Shown piece after piece: positions 18,491 to 28,751 of a stretch of 64,000 nucleotides of DNA; position 1 is the stretch's first letter, and each line of letters starts with the position of its first letter. The stretch is from Alteromonas sp. CI.11.F.A3 (GTDB taxonomy: Bacteria > Pseudomonadota > Gammaproteobacteria > Enterobacterales > Alteromonadaceae). Location: the NCBI RefSeq assembly GCF_032925565.1, contig NZ_CP136708.1, forward strand, positions 682,001-746,000, given 5' to 3'. A program made the position numbers and the translations under genes. The notes beneath the pieces are model-generated. The model was not told where the DNA came from. It made no database searches and worked only from the letters and a program-made list of their open reading frames with translations.

Positions 18491-18534
18491 AATAACAAAG
18501 CAGCCATTGGGGAGGCTCTCAACACTTTGTTATT
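18491..18534 (-). terminator. Inverted repeat downstream of fre
   Basis: AATAACAAAG (18491-18500) pairs perfectly with CTTTGTTATT (18525-18534); an inner agcc/ggct pair can extend the fold. It lies 70 bases beyond the fre stop codon. The T-run is poor, so termination is likely but not certain. Confidence 0.5.
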
Positions 18535-18604
18535 TGAAGAATTAACACTCTAGCTATTTAGAAGTAGAATCACCATTTTCAAATGTAACAACATGTACGT
18601 TTAT

Positions 18605-19300
18605 TTAAATAAACGCGAAGGCATCGCCAAATAGGTTTTCTACCTTTAAGCCGCGAACGGTAAAGTCTTCACGCACAGTCTTGGCCATTTCAAAACGCCC
18701 AGCGACATACACTTGCATGTGTTCGAAATCCGTATGGTCGGCCAATACAGCATGGTGAACCCATCCTGTTCTACCTTTCCAGTCATCTTCGGCAAATTCA
18801 ACCACAGGAACAAAAGTAAAATGCTCGTGCTCTGCGGCTAGTGCATTTAGCGCTTCTGATAAATATAAATCACCGGCATGACGGCCACCCCAATAAAGAG
18901 TAATAGGCGTTTTATCGCCACTGTGCAGGTGCTGCTGTAATATAGAATAGGTGTAGGAAAAGCCTGTGCCTCCAGCGATTAATACCATCGGCAAGCCATT
19001 TGATTGCAAAAAGGCTTGACCGTTATTTACGCTAAGGCTAATTTCGCCTTCTTCTTTCATACGACTCAATACTTCACCGGCAAAGGTGTTGCCAGGCTCT
19101 GCGCCAATGTGAAGTTCAATGCGTGAACTATCAAAAGCGGCATTGGCGATAGAAAAGGGCCGTTTATCTTTTTCGCCCATATCAATAAGCGCATACTGAC
19201 CAGCTTGGAAGGCAACTGGCGCAGGCGGAGTCAATTCAACTTTGTATACTACGTCGGTTAACGGCGTGATGCTGGCAACCTTACATTTAATCTGTGACAT
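18605..19300 (-). CDS. fre: NAD(P)H-flavin reductase Fre
   Basis: The 231-residue product belongs to the ferredoxin-NADP reductase-like family. It has the flavin-binding motif RPFSIANA (about residues 47-54) and the NAD-binding glycine motif IAGGTGFSYTYSIL (about residues 107-120). It matches E. coli Fre in length (233) and architecture, including the aromatic C-terminal end. The family reduces free FMN, FAD or riboflavin with NAD(P)H. It lies 23 bases downstream of ubiD in the same operon, an arrangement common in gammaproteobacteria. Confidence 0.95.
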   Translation of the reverse strand: MSQIKCKVASITPLTDVVYKVELTPPAPVAFQAGQYALIDMGEKDKRPFSIANAAFDSSRIELHIGAEPGNTFAGEVLSRMKEEGEISLSVNNGQAFLQSNGLPMVLIAGGTGFSYTYSILQQHLHSGDKTPITLYWGGRHAGDLYLSEALNALAAEHEHFTFVPVVEFAEDDWKGRTGWVHHAVLADHTDFEHMQVYVAGRFEMAKTVREDFTVRGLKVENLFGDAFAFI

Positions 19301-19323
19301 GTAATCTCTTCTTACGTTTGCTG

Positions 19324-20811
19324 TTAGCGTTTCGCCGTTGGTAAGTCCATGATACCAAGTTCATCCCAGATATCATCCACCCGTTTTTTCACGTCTTCGT
19401 CCATCACAATGGGCTCGCCCCATTCACGGTCTGTTTCGCCGGGCATTTTATTGGTGGCATCCATCCCCATCTTCGATCCAAGGCCAGATACTGGCGAAGC
19501 AAAATCTAAATAGTCGATAGGGGTATTTTCAATCATAACCGTATCGCGAGCTGGATCCATACGTGTGGTGATAGCCCAAATTACGTCGTTCCAGTCACGG
19601 GCGTTTACGTCGTCATCGCACACTATCACAAACTTGGTGTACATGAACTGTCTTAAAAACGACCATACACCCATCATCACGCGTTTGGCATGCCCTGGAT
19701 ATTGCTTTTTCATCGTAACTACAGCCATGCGGTAAGAACACCCTTCTGGCGGTAGGTAAAAGTCTACAATTTCTGGAAACTGCTTTTGCAAAATAGGCAC
19801 GAAAACTTCGTTTAATGCTACCCCTAAAATAGCCGGCTCATCAGGCGGGCGACCGGTATAAGTAGAATGATAAATGGGATCTTTACGGTGAGTAATATGG
19901 GTTACCGTAAACACTGGGAAGTCATCTACTTCATTGTAGTAACCGGTATGGTCGCCATAAGGCCCTTCAGGTGCAACTTCGTCTTGCGCAATATAGCCTT
20001 CCAGTACAATTTCAGCACTCGCGGGCACTTGTAGATCGTTACTTATCGATTTAACCACTTCGGTTTTATCGCCTCGTAACAACCCTGCAAAGGCATATTC
20101 GGAAAGGGTATCTGGAACAGGCGTAACGGCACCTAAAATGGTTGCCGGGTCGGCACCTAGCGCAACGCTTACCGGGTACGGTTTACCTGGGTGAGTTTGG
20201 CACCACTCACGAAAATCGAGAGCGCCCCCACGGTGAGATAACCAGCGCATAATAAGTTTATTTTTGCCGATAACCTGCTGGCGATAAATACCTAGGTTCT
20301 GGCGGTTTTTGTGCGGGCCTTTGGTAACGCTTAATCCCCACGTAATAAGTGGCGCAGCATCACCTGGCCAACAACGCTGAATAGGCAGTTTACCTAAATC
20401 GACATCATCACCGGTTAGCACGATTTCTTGGCAAGGCGCTTTTTTAACGACCTTGGCTGGCATATTCAGTACCTGTTTAAAAACAGGCAATTTCTGCCAC
20501 AAATCCTTTAGCCCTTTTGGCGGTTCAGGTTCTTTTAAATAGGCCAGCAATTCGCCCACTTCTCGAAGTGCCGCAACCGACTCTTGCCCCATTCCCATCG
20601 CCACACGTTCTGGTGTGCCAAACAAGTTAGCTAATACCGGCATGCTATGGTTTTTAGGGTTTTCAAATAATAGCGCAGGGCCACCGGCACGTAATGTACG
20701 GTCGGCTATTTCTGTCATTTCTAAATCGGTATCGATTGGCTGGCTTATGCGAACCAATTCACCTTTGGCTTCCAACTGGTGAATAAAGTCACGTAAATCT
20801 TTGTACTTCAT
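19324..20811 (-). CDS. ubiD: 4-hydroxy-3-polyprenylbenzoate decarboxylase UbiD
   Basis: The 495-residue product is a UbiD-family decarboxylase that uses prenylated FMN. It begins [25 protein letters not shown] and contains [26 protein letters not shown] (about residues 175-191), and the E-x-P-x-G region [15 protein letters not shown] with the active-site Glu and Asp. The enzyme removes the carboxyl group from octaprenyl-4-hydroxybenzoate in ubiquinone synthesis. Length agrees with E. coli UbiD (497). It is the first gene of a ubiD-fre operon; its cofactor supplier ubiX is not in the window. Confidence 0.97.
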   Translation of the reverse strand: MKYKDLRDFIHQLEAKGELVRISQPIDTDLEMTEIADRTLRAGGPALLFENPKNHSMPVLANLFGTPERVAMGMGQESVAALREVGELLAYLKEPEPPKGLKDLWQKLPVFKQVLNMPAKVVKKAPCQEIVLTGDDVDLGKLPIQRCWPGDAAPLITWGLSVTKGPHKNRQNLGIYRQQVIGKNKLIMRWLSHRGGALDFREWCQTHPGKPYPVSVALGADPATILGAVTPVPDTLSEYAFAGLLRGDKTEVVKSISNDLQVPASAEIVLEGYIAQDEVAPEGPYGDHTGYYNEVDDFPVFTVTHITHRKDPIYHSTYTGRPPDEPAILGVALNEVFVPILQKQFPEIVDFYLPPEGCSYRMAVVTMKKQYPGHAKRVMMGVWSFLRQFMYTKFVIVCDDDVNARDWNDVIWAITTRMDPARDTVMIENTPIDYLDFASPVSGLGSKMGMDATNKMPGETDREWGEPIVMDEDVKKRVDDIWDELGIMDLPTAKR

Positions 20812-21058
20812 TTGAACAGGGGGTATCCGCAGACTAAAGTTAGGAACAAGAATATACTATTTCGACACAAAGTCCGATCAGTTCAGTGGGCTAAAAGGGT
20901 GGCTTATCAGGTTTTAGCGGCGTATGTTGATAAAATAATCTGGACACCCTACGTAAATGGTAGTCTGATAGCGTTAGTGCGGTTGAACTTCAAGTAGTTG
21001 AACTGTCTATACAAAAGAGTGAATAACAATAATACCCTTTTTTGCCTAAGGTGAGTGT

Positions 21059-21310
21059 ATGACAATATTTGACCAGGACATGCTCGACGAACTTAACTTA
21101 TTAGTTAAGTTTCCTACAGACAGTTTATTACAAGGCCTAAAGATACATCACGATGCCAGCCAATCAATGGTGAATGCCGCATCAAGACTTTATACAAAAG
21201 GTCTGATTACTCAGCCCGATGGCGGTTACCTTACCGATTTAGGAATCGATTTGGCCGATCATTCCCGTCATCTACAATCAGCGCTGTGTAATCGGAAAAG
21301 TAGTCACTAA
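21059..21310 (+). CDS. Small TIGR02647-type protein
   Basis: The 83-residue product resembles the conserved TIGR02647 family of small gammaproteobacterial proteins. The matching parts are DELNLLVKF, GLKIHHDAS and the well-conserved YTKGLITQPDGGYLTDLG. The phrase looks like a winged-helix wing, so DNA binding is plausible but unproven. An AAGGTGAG site lies just upstream. It stands alone between ubiD and motX. Confidence 0.85.
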   Translation: MTIFDQDMLDELNLLVKFPTDSLLQGLKIHHDASQSMVNAASRLYTKGLITQPDGGYLTDLGIDLADHSRHLQSALCNRKSSH

Positions 21311-21373
21311 CGAATACGCGCCTGCAGCGGGGCTGTTATTGAGCCTAGTTAAATAAGCCCCGCTAAATTCCCA

Positions 21374-21400
21374 TTAAGTATTCGTGATAATGGCCGATAA
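21374..21400 (+). promoter_or_regulatory. Sigma-28 (FliA) promoter upstream of motX
   Basis: TTAAGTAT (six of eight matches to the TAAAGTTT -35 consensus), exactly 11 bases, then GCCGATAA (perfect -10 consensus). The spacing is that of flagellar sigma-28 promoters. It lies about 170 bases before motX, a gene that belongs to the late flagellar class. Confidence 0.75.
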
Positions 21401-21573
21401 TTAAATATAGCCAAAAAGGCTTAGAGGCAAATATCGTTATATAGATACCTTTTATTTGTTATCCTGCCTTTATACCTAAACGCTTTAGAAACACGATTTT
21501 TATATATTAATTTTAGACATTAACTTAAAGCATAACTTTCAGACATTAACGTCTAAATAAAGAAGCCATTGAT

Positions 21574-22218
21574 ATGAAACTGTATTCACTGCCCACAATT
21601 TGTTTATTGCTTTCTACACTTTTCAGCGCCGCGGTGTTGGCTGAAGGGGAAACCATTGATGAAATTCGTGCGGTACAGTTGTACGATCAAAATGCGCTTA
21701 TCGATATGATCAACGCCAATACCCATTTAGATAAAGTGGTCGCCGACCGTTGTCAGCTGGTACAAGACATAGAAGCTCGTGCCGATATATTGAAAGTGCC
21801 TGCCTACCAGTTTTTATGGGGCGACATGTTAGCGTGGGGGGTATGCGTGGATGCTGAACCTGCGAGAGGCATGACCCATATTGAAGATGCGGCGAACCAA
21901 GGTTTTCCAGCTGCGTTGGAACAGTTGGGCCGTTACTATGCTAACGGTACATTAGTGCAAGAGAACAAAGAAAGGGCGGTGGTGTATTTACGAGAAGCCG
22001 CGGCGCTTAAAAGTTTAAAGGCGCAATTGCAGTTAGTTAAGCTGTTTCTCGATGGGTACGGTAGCCCTTACGACTATCAAGATGCCTACCATTGGTTACA
22101 TAACTCAGTCACTAACGACAAAGCGCAACATCAAAAAATAGCCAGTTACTTAACCAAGCTTGAAAAGCTAATGCACCCTAAAGCAGTACGCGCAGCGAAA
22201 CGCCCATTAGACAGCTAG
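21574..22218 (+). CDS. motX: Sodium-driven flagellar motor protein MotX
   Basis: The 214-residue product has a signal peptide (LLLSTLFSAAVLA) and the MotX pattern: VQLYDQNALIDMIN, DRCQLVQDIEARA and FLWGDMLAWGVC near the start, then two or more Sel1-type alpha-alpha repeats (AANQGFPAALEQLGRYYANG, REAAALKSLKAQLQLVKL). In Vibrio MotX forms the periplasmic T-ring with MotY and helps seat the PomA/PomB stator. The three Cys include the pair known to form a disulfide in MotX. It is monocistronic with a sigma-28 promoter, as in Vibrio. Its presence implies a sodium-driven polar flagellum. Confidence 0.93.
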   Translation: MKLYSLPTICLLLSTLFSAAVLAEGETIDEIRAVQLYDQNALIDMINANTHLDKVVADRCQLVQDIEARADILKVPAYQFLWGDMLAWGVCVDAEPARGMTHIEDAANQGFPAALEQLGRYYANGTLVQENKERAVVYLREAAALKSLKAQLQLVKLFLDGYGSPYDYQDAYHWLHNSVTNDKAQHQKIASYLTKLEKLMHPKAVRAAKRPLDS

Positions 22219-22365
22219 TTTCATACATTAGACAGGCTAGCTCCGTAAGTTAGCTCCATAGCTTAGCGATTACTGCTACTTCGTTCGCTCAACCTTACAG
22301 CGTGCTTGCAAAACTTTCCCCACCGCAACACACCTCGATTAAACTACGACAGCAATAAACTAGTA

Positions 22366-22413
22366 CCTCAGTATACTAACGCCTCAGTAAGCTAGCTCCT
22401 CAGCAAATAATGA
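22366..22413 (+). repeat. Three-copy 16-base imperfect repeat in an intergenic stretch
   Basis: The string cctcag recurs at 22366, 22382 and 22398, spaced exactly 16 bases within longer similar units. The rest of the 22219-22535 gap holds more tagctcc-like short repeats but no gene that I can support. Confidence 0.45.
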
Positions 22414-22535
22414 CTGCCATAGATAACGACTTCAAAAACACCCGCCAGCAGGTGATGAATAGCACCTTACTGCAACTCAATACGTTAATTGTGTATTTCT
22501 GTACATGTATGATAATTATTGGTTTTTGAAACATG

Positions 22536-22564
22536 TTGTCATAAAACTGCCTCTTATCTGTCAC
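22536..22564 (+). promoter_or_regulatory. Tandem Pho box upstream of the TonB-dependent receptor
   Basis: Three 7-bp direct repeats with 4-bp spacers read TTGTCAT-AAAA-CTGCCTC-TTAT-CTGTCAC. The consensus PhoB repeat is CTGTCAT with 11-bp periodicity; the outer repeats match six of seven positions and the middle one five of seven or close to it. It lies about 150 bases before the receptor gene, so phosphate starvation control is likely. Confidence 0.72.
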
Positions 22565-22715
22565 CCATGCTTCATCATTTCGTCTTATTTCAGGGCTAGA
22601 TTCTTCTGCTTTGCAGCGCGCTGACGATTACTGCAACTCAATATGAAAAAAGCATATGAACACGTACACAACACACTAACAAAACGCTAATTGAAGTAAA
22701 TTAAGGGACAGACAC

Positions 22716-25049
22716 ATGTTTTCAAAAACGCTACTAGCCACCGCTATTTTCAGCGCATTGGCCGCTCCAACGTTTGCTAACACAGACTCACCAGCAGATG
22801 AAAAAGATTACATTGAAGAAATTACCGTTACTGCGCAAATGCGTGAGCAGTCAATTATGGATGTTCCAGTCACCATGGATGTTATTTCAGGCGACTTTTT
22901 AGAGCGCACTAACATTATGGAACTTGATGAGCTTTCCCGCGTTTTGCCAAACGTTCAAATTCAGGAACAAGCAGTAAGCTTGCCTTCATTTAATATTCGT
23001 GGTGTTACCGACGATGGCTCTTCGGTTTCAGCCACGCCACGTATCTCTGTCTATCAGGATGGCTTCGATATTAGTAAGAAAACCGTATCAAGTGTGGCGC
23101 TTTACGATATTAGCCGTGTTGAAGTACTAAAAGGCCCTCAGCCCACACTATTTGGTGTTGCCGCGGCTAACGGTGCTATCAGTATTCACTCTCACTTGCC
23201 TACCAATGAAAAAGAGGCGACGGTTCAGCTAGGTTACGACACTGAGTCGGGCAAAGAAGCTGAGTTCATGTTCAATACACCTATTAATGACAATCATAGC
23301 GTGCGTATTGCCGGTCTATACCGCGAGATGGACGGTATTATAGAAAACAATGCCTGTTCTGAAGACAGTTACTATGGCAATGCCGACATGATTGATCATT
23401 TAGGCAATGCAGTGCCCTGTAATAGCGAAGACTTACAAGGCATTTCAGTGCAAGCACTGCGTGGTACATGGAAAGCCAGTTACGACAACTTTGAAGTAAT
23501 CGCTCGTGCTTCCATGGAATACAACGATCAACCAGGTATTGCGTTTAAGTCAGGCTCGATTGCGCCTAATGGCGGCGACACTAGCCCTTTTACGGCTGCT
23601 GAGTTCAGTATGGGTAGCGAGTTAGGTATTGAGCGTACGCTGCAGGCCTACGATATTTCACTTGATTACGATATCAGCAACAGCCTAATGTTCCATGGTG
23701 ATGCGTATTATAAAGACGTAGAAGTGAGTGAAGGGTTTGATGCCGATGGTACCGCGCTTAGAATTCAAGATGCTTACTTCGATAACGATGCAACACTAAG
23801 CGGTGGCTCAATGCGCTTAGTGTATGACGCGGGTGATAAATTGGTTGCTTTCGTAGGCGCCTCAGTTAGCCAAGATGATTCCATACTTCCATATTACGTC
23901 ATGGTAGACCCGTTCATACGTGGTACGTTCGATGCGGTAAAAGCGCAATTAGAAGCCTCTTCTAATATTCCGCTAAATCAAAATATTGCTACTGACGCCT
24001 CTTTAGAAGAAATTGAAGCTCTGCGAGCCATGCTAGTGTCTTCGTTATTTAACGCCGACGGCACACCCATTTCTAACGCGGACTTTCCTTCGTCATTAAT
24101 TCAGGGCCCGTACATCTTCGAAGCAGAGTTAGACATTACTTCTTACGTGGCAGAGGTTTCTTACTTTGTAACAGATAATATTAACGTCACCGCTGGTGTG
24201 CGTTATATTGATGAATCACGTTTTACAAAAAATACTTATACGCTGCCAGATGGCACATTTACTTTTGAAGCAGAAGGCGACTTTGACGATACGCTACCTC
24301 GTTTTGCCGTTAGCTACGACATGAACGATAGTTGGAATTTTTACGCAAACTACGCCCGCGGCCGTCGCTCACCTGTGGTTAATGCTGATTTCTCTGGTGT
24401 ATCTACCACTAAAGCTGAAATTGTCGATAGCTACGATTTAGGTGTTAAATATCAAAGCAACAACTTCACCTTCTCGGGTGCGGTGTTTACGTATGAATAT
24501 AGCGATTACCAACAGTCTTATACTGACCCTGAAACCCTTCAATCCATTACCGTAACCGTTGGTGATTCAACTATGTCGGGCATTGAAGGCATGGGTACCT
24601 ATCACTACAGCGATACTTTATCGATAACCGGTAGTATTGGTTTCTTAGACGCAGAGTTTGCTGATGAAACAGCCGATGGAAGCCCATTCCAGTATGCTGG
24701 CAATAAATTCCGCTTAGCCCCAGAGGTGAGCGGTGCGATAAACATCAACAAGGAATTTGAAGTTCAGAACTGGTTAGTAAATGTGAATTGGCTAACGAGC
24801 TTCCAGTCTGAAGTATTCTTTGAGAGCAGCAACTACCCTGGTTTGTCGCAAGATACTCATTCATTGACAGATATTTCTGTACAACTTTCGCAAGAAGCGA
24901 GCAGCTTTGCGTATGAAGTGTATTTAGAAAATGCCTTTGATAAAGAGTATGTAATTGATGCTGGTAATACGGGTGGTGGTTTAGGTATTCCTACCTATGT
25001 TCGCGGTATGCCGCGCATTGCAGGCGTGCGCTTCTACTACAGCTACTAA
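22716..25049 (+). CDS. TonB-dependent outer-membrane receptor, probably phosphate-regulated
   Basis: The 777-residue product has a signal peptide (LLATAIFSALAAPTFA), a TonB-box-like EEITVTAQ (about residues 33-40), a plug domain (about residues 45-165, with RVEVLKGPQPTLFG) and a beta-barrel ending in RFYYSY, the aromatic C-terminal signal for barrel insertion. The FecA/FhuA-like family imports bulky nutrients with energy from TonB. The substrate is unknown. A tandem Pho box upstream and an adjoining phoD remnant suggest uptake of a phosphorus-containing or phosphate-linked compound; this is inference. It ends at a strong terminator. Confidence 0.93.
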   Translation: MFSKTLLATAIFSALAAPTFANTDSPADEKDYIEEITVTAQMREQSIMDVPVTMDVISGDFLERTNIMELDELSRVLPNVQIQEQAVSLPSFNIRGVTDDGSSVSATPRISVYQDGFDISKKTVSSVALYDISRVEVLKGPQPTLFGVAAANGAISIHSHLPTNEKEATVQLGYDTESGKEAEFMFNTPINDNHSVRIAGLYREMDGIIENNACSEDSYYGNADMIDHLGNAVPCNSEDLQGISVQALRGTWKASYDNFEVIARASMEYNDQPGIAFKSGSIAPNGGDTSPFTAAEFSMGSELGIERTLQAYDISLDYDISNSLMFHGDAYYKDVEVSEGFDADGTALRIQDAYFDNDATLSGGSMRLVYDAGDKLVAFVGASVSQDDSILPYYVMVDPFIRGTFDAVKAQLEASSNIPLNQNIATDASLEEIEALRAMLVSSLFNADGTPISNADFPSSLIQGPYIFEAELDITSYVAEVSYFVTDNINVTAGVRYIDESRFTKNTYTLPDGTFTFEAEGDFDDTLPRFAVSYDMNDSWNFYANYARGRRSPVVNADFSGVSTTKAEIVDSYDLGVKYQSNNFTFSGAVFTYEYSDYQQSYTDPETLQSITVTVGDSTMSGIEGMGTYHYSDTLSITGSIGFLDAEFADETADGSPFQYAGNKFRLAPEVSGAININKEFEVQNWLVNVNWLTSFQSEVFFESSNYPGLSQDTHSLTDISVQLSQEASSFAYEVYLENAFDKEYVIDAGNTGGGLGIPTYVRGMPRIAGVRFYYSY

Positions 25050-25061
25050 TATCTTTTAGTG

Positions 25062-25328
25062 CTAAAAAAATCCCGTTTCGCTTTGAGCGATAACGGGATT
25101 TTTTGTTATTACTTCCCATAAAATATAAGCACTTGGGATACGCGTTTCGGGCAAAGCACGGGTCCAAAGAATTACGCTATTATGTAGAGGATCGCCGCTA
25201 GCAACACCATGAGTAAAGCTAGCATTATCTTGTGGTTTTTTAGTGGAAACACAGCCTGCTAAACCTGTTGCAATGGCAACACTGGCACCGGCGATTGAAC
25301 CTAATTTAATAAAAGAACGTCTGTCCAT
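25062..25328 (-). pseudogene. phoD: Truncated alkaline phosphatase D (PhoD) remnant
   Basis: Only 88 codons are open. They start with a twin-arginine signal (MDRRSFIKLGSIAG) with a lipobox-like LAGC, then the first part of the mature PhoD domain: FTHGVASGDPLHNSVILWTR, a clear PhoD signature. A full PhoD has about 450-600 residues including the metal ligands, so all catalytic parts are missing. The frame runs directly into the terminator of the facing TonB receptor gene and stops there, which points to a deletion that removed the rest. It still has a Pho box upstream. It is unlikely to make an active enzyme. Confidence 0.85.
25064..25106 (+). terminator. Strong terminator after the TonB receptor
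   Basis: A stem formed by aaaaaatcccgtt and aacgggatttttt, with an inner tcgc/gcga extension, is followed by a T-run. It begins 15 bases after the receptor stop codon and is symmetrical enough to act on both strands. Confidence 0.92.
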
Positions 25329-25389
25329 AAAGCATGTCAGTAAGAGATATTTTTTTAGTGATTGAGAACTAAAGATATATCTAAAGTGT

Positions 25390-25418
25390 ATGACAGTGGC
25401 ATGGCAGTTTTATAACGT
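25390..25418 (-). promoter_or_regulatory. Pho box upstream of the phoD remnant
   Basis: On the minus strand the order is ACGTTAT-AAAA-CTGCCAT-GCCA-CTGTCAT. The two downstream repeats match the PhoB 7-mer at six and seven of seven positions, with the correct 4-bp spacer; the first is weak. It lies about 60-90 bases before the phoD start. Confidence 0.7.
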
Positions 25419-25437
25419 AATGTTTTGTGCAGATTGC

Positions 25438-25446
25438 TGTTATACT
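25438..25446 (+). promoter_or_regulatory. Extended -10 promoter for rnr
   Basis: TGT followed by TATACT forms an extended -10 element about 60 bases before the rnr start. No good -35 is seen, which is acceptable for extended -10 promoters. Confidence 0.5.
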
Positions 25447-25507
25447 GTGCGTAAATCGAACGCTTTAAAATTGCTATGCGTAGAACATAGGCAACAGTGT
25501 TTGAAAA

Positions 25508-27853
25508 ATGAATAAACTAACGAGGCGACAGAACAACTCTATGAGTGATGATCCGCATTATCAGCGCGAGAAAGAAAAGTACGAAAACCCGGTAGCAAGC
25601 CGGGAGTTTTTGATGAGTCTATTGAAAGAAGAAGACAAGCCACTGTCTTTTCTTGAAATATGTACGGCAGTCAATGCCGAAGAAGAAGATGCCCGTATAG
25701 GCATTCAGCGCCGCCTTCGCGCCATGGAGCGAGAAGGGCAAGTGCAGTTCACCCGTCAAAAGAAGTACATTCTTCAAGATCAAGATGAGTTGTTCCGCGG
25801 TAAAGTGATTGGCCACCGAGATGGCTTCGGCTTTTTACGCCCCGAAGATAAAAGCGGTGACCTTTTCATTAGCGCAGGCCAAATGAAACTGTTTTTGCAT
25901 GACGATATTGTAGAAGCGCGCGTAAGCGGTACTGACCGCCGTGGTCGTAAAGAAGCCTTTATTACGCAAGTGGTAGAACCTCGTTCAGAGCCAATTGTTG
26001 GCCGCTACTTTGTAGAGCAAGGATTTGGCATGGTTGTGCCGGACGACAGTCGCCTACAGTATGAAATTGTTATTCCGCCAGAACATGTGCACGGCGCCCG
26101 CATGGGGCAAATAGTAGTGGTTGAGCTTACACAGCGCCCACGCCGTAAAATGAGCCCAGTGGGTAAAATTGTTGAAGTACTAGGTGAACATATGGCACCT
26201 GGTATGGAAATAGAAATGGCGCTTCGCACCTTTGATATTCCGCATCAATGGCCTAAAGGCGTTACTAAGCAAGTTAAAAGCCTTACCGAACAAGTGCCCG
26301 ATGAAGCAAAAGAAGGGCGAATCGATTTACGTCAGCTTCCTCTTGTAACCATTGATGGTGAAGATGCGCGTGATTTTGATGATGCCGTATATTGTGAACC
26401 GCTAGACGATGGTGGTTGGCAACTTTGGGTAGCCATTGCCGATGTCAGTTACTACGTACGAAATGGCACAGCACTAGATGATGAAGCCCAACAGCGAGGC
26501 AACTCGGTGTATTTCCCCGAGCAAGTTATACCTATGCTGCCGGAAGTGCTTTCTAACGGCTTGTGTTCACTGAACCCAGAAGTTGATCGCTTGTGTATGG
26601 TGTGCGAGATGACCATTACTGCGCAAGGTAAGTTAGATACTTACCAATTCTATGAAGCCGTAATGAATTCACACGCTCGCCTAACGTACACTAAGGTATG
26701 GCAAATATTGCAAGGCGACAAAGACTTGCATCAACGATATGAAGCACAGGTGCCGCATTTGCGACATCTTCACGATTTATATCGTTCATTGAAAAAAGCC
26801 CGTCAGCACCGCGGTGCTATCGAGTTTGAAACCCAAGAAAGTAAGTTTGTATTTAACGCACAGCGTAAAATTGAAAACATCGTGCCGCTTATCCGTAACG
26901 ATGCTCACAAACTTATTGAAGAGTGCATGATTTTAGCGAACGTGAGTGCTGCACTTACATTGTCGGAAAATGAAGCACCTACATTATATCGAGTACACGA
27001 CAAACCAGACGCCGATAGGCTTACAGCCTTCACCAGCTACTTAGCTGAAATAGGTGTGCCGCACAAGATCACCGATGAAGCCTTACCGGCAGATTTCACC
27101 GACGTGGTATTAAAAACCCGTGGTCGCCCTGACGAAGAGCTTATTCAAACCATGTTGCTTCGTTCAATGAAGCAGGCTATTTATGATGGTGACAACCTAG
27201 GCCACTTTGGGCTAGCGCTTGAAGCTTACGCGCACTTTACGTCGCCTATTCGTCGTTACCCTGATTTGGTAGTTCACCGCGCATTAAAAGGGATTATTGC
27301 CAAGCAAAAGGGCAAAAATACGGTTTCAGGTGCAAAGAATTACACGGTTGAAGAAATTGAACAGCTAGGCGAACAATGCTCTATGACCGAACGTCGTGCC
27401 GACGATGCTACCCGTGATGTTGCAGACTGGCTTAAGTGTGAATTCATGCTTGACCACGTGGGTGACACTTTTGAAGGCGTAGTGAGTTCAGTAACCAACT
27501 TTGGTTTGTTTGTTCGCTTAACTGAATATCACATTGACGGCCTAGTACATATTACTTCACTTGATGACGATTTCTATCACTACGACCAAGTTAAACAAAT
27601 ACTGGCGGGTGAGTCGGGACATCGTCAATTTAGACTAGGCGATACAGTAGAAGTGAAAGTGGCTGCGGTTAACCTAGATGAAAGAAAGATTGATTTATTA
27701 CTGGATAAGTCTATGCTGCGCGGCCCCGGCGGCAAGAAGGTTAAAGTAGCCAGTGCGAAAAAGCCGCCTAGAAATGCCAAGCGAGGCCCTAAAAAAGCTG
27801 CGCCTAAAGGCAAGGGGGCACCATCGCGTTCGAAGAAAGGGGGTAAGCGTTAA
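25508..27853 (+). CDS. rnr: Ribonuclease R
   Basis: The 781-residue product has an N-terminal helix-turn-helix, two cold-shock domains ([17 protein letters not shown] around residues 100-120), the RNB catalytic domain and an S1 domain ([15 protein letters not shown]), ending in a Lys-rich tail. The RNB active site is seen in [14 protein letters not shown] (about residues 277-290) with its conserved Asp residues. It degrades structured RNA from the 3' end. The ATG at 25508 gives 11 extra residues compared with the usual start MSDDPHYQ at 25541; neither has a good ribosome-binding site. The stop overlaps rlmB by one base. Confidence 0.97.
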   Translation: MNKLTRRQNNSMSDDPHYQREKEKYENPVASREFLMSLLKEEDKPLSFLEICTAVNAEEEDARIGIQRRLRAMEREGQVQFTRQKKYILQDQDELFRGKVIGHRDGFGFLRPEDKSGDLFISAGQMKLFLHDDIVEARVSGTDRRGRKEAFITQVVEPRSEPIVGRYFVEQGFGMVVPDDSRLQYEIVIPPEHVHGARMGQIVVVELTQRPRRKMSPVGKIVEVLGEHMAPGMEIEMALRTFDIPHQWPKGVTKQVKSLTEQVPDEAKEGRIDLRQLPLVTIDGEDARDFDDAVYCEPLDDGGWQLWVAIADVSYYVRNGTALDDEAQQRGNSVYFPEQVIPMLPEVLSNGLCSLNPEVDRLCMVCEMTITAQGKLDTYQFYEAVMNSHARLTYTKVWQILQGDKDLHQRYEAQVPHLRHLHDLYRSLKKARQHRGAIEFETQESKFVFNAQRKIENIVPLIRNDAHKLIEECMILANVSAALTLSENEAPTLYRVHDKPDADRLTAFTSYLAEIGVPHKITDEALPADFTDVVLKTRGRPDEELIQTMLLRSMKQAIYDGDNLGHFGLALEAYAHFTSPIRRYPDLVVHRALKGIIAKQKGKNTVSGAKNYTVEEIEQLGEQCSMTERRADDATRDVADWLKCEFMLDHVGDTFEGVVSSVTNFGLFVRLTEYHIDGLVHITSLDDDFYHYDQVKQILAGESGHRQFRLGDTVEVKVAAVNLDERKIDLLLDKSMLRGPGGKKVKVASAKKPPRNAKRGPKKAAPKGKGAPSRSKKGGKR

Positions 27854-28590
27854 TGGCACAGCAAGAATGGTTATATGGTTTACATGCAATGCAGTCGGTT
27901 CTAGAACAAGAACCAGAGCGTGTAATGGAAGTGATGGTATTAAAAGGCCGTAATGATGAGCGTTTAACTAATATTGTTAATCAAGCACGTCGTTTTGGTA
28001 TATCAGTACAGTTTTGTCAGCGTAAAGCACTAGACGACAAAGTTAACGGCGAACAGCATCAAGGCGTCGTAGCCAGAGCGAAGCCCGCTCGTGTTATGGA
28101 TGAAGCTGACCTAGATAGAATTCTAGATAAAGAAAGTAAGCCTTTATTGTTAGTACTTGACGGTATAACCGACCCGCATAACCTAGGCGCCTGTTTGCGT
28201 ACTGCTGATGGTGCTGGTGTGCATGCGGTGGTAGTACCAAAAGATAAATCGGCTAGCCTTAATGGCACCGTGCGCAAAGTTGCATGTGGAGCCGCGGAAG
28301 TTATTCCACTTATTCAAGTCACTAACTTGGCCCGCACGTTAAAGCACCTACAAGACAAAGGTTTATGGATTGTGGGTACGGCGGGTGAAACCGACAAAAC
28401 CCTTTACGATATAAAACTAGATGGCCCAACTGCATTAGTGATGGGCGCTGAAGGTAAAGGCATGCGCAGGTTAACGAAAGAAACCTGCGATGAATTAGTG
28501 AAGTTGCCTATGGCAGGTAGTGTAAGTAGCCTGAATGTATCGGTAGCCACTGGTGTTTGCTTGTACGAGATAGTGCGACAACGTGGCTAA
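27853..28590 (+). CDS. rlmB: 23S rRNA (guanosine-2'-O-)-methyltransferase RlmB
   Basis: The 245-residue product is a SpoU-family (SPOUT) methyltransferase. The three motifs are seen as [19 protein letters not shown] (about residues 100-118), [14 protein letters not shown] (about residues 194-207) and [15 protein letters not shown] (about residues 217-231), which form the knotted SAM site. RlmB methylates G2251 in the peptidyl-transferase loop. It overlaps rnr by one base (TAATG), the usual rnr-rlmB operon of gammaproteobacteria. Confidence 0.97.
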   Translation: MAQQEWLYGLHAMQSVLEQEPERVMEVMVLKGRNDERLTNIVNQARRFGISVQFCQRKALDDKVNGEQHQGVVARAKPARVMDEADLDRILDKESKPLLLVLDGITDPHNLGACLRTADGAGVHAVVVPKDKSASLNGTVRKVACGAAEVIPLIQVTNLARTLKHLQDKGLWIVGTAGETDKTLYDIKLDGPTALVMGAEGKGMRRLTKETCDELVKLPMAGSVSSLNVSVATGVCLYEIVRQRG

Positions 28591-28664
28591 CGAGCCTTAA
28601 TTTAGTAGGTATACAACTCGTCGCTATATAAGTATTCGCTACAGACTTATTCGCAAAACACAGA

Positions 28665-28699
28665 AGCCGTTAACGTATTCGTTAGCGGCTTTTTCGTTT
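28665..28699 (+). terminator. Terminator of the rnr-rlmB operon
   Basis: A 10-bp stem (agccgttaac with gttagcggct, one G-T pair), a six-base loop, then ttttcgttt. Confidence 0.88.
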
Positions 28700-28751
28700 C
28701 TGAAAAACACTAAGTAGAAAGTAAAATTAGTTAGTTAATATTTAAGCTTTA

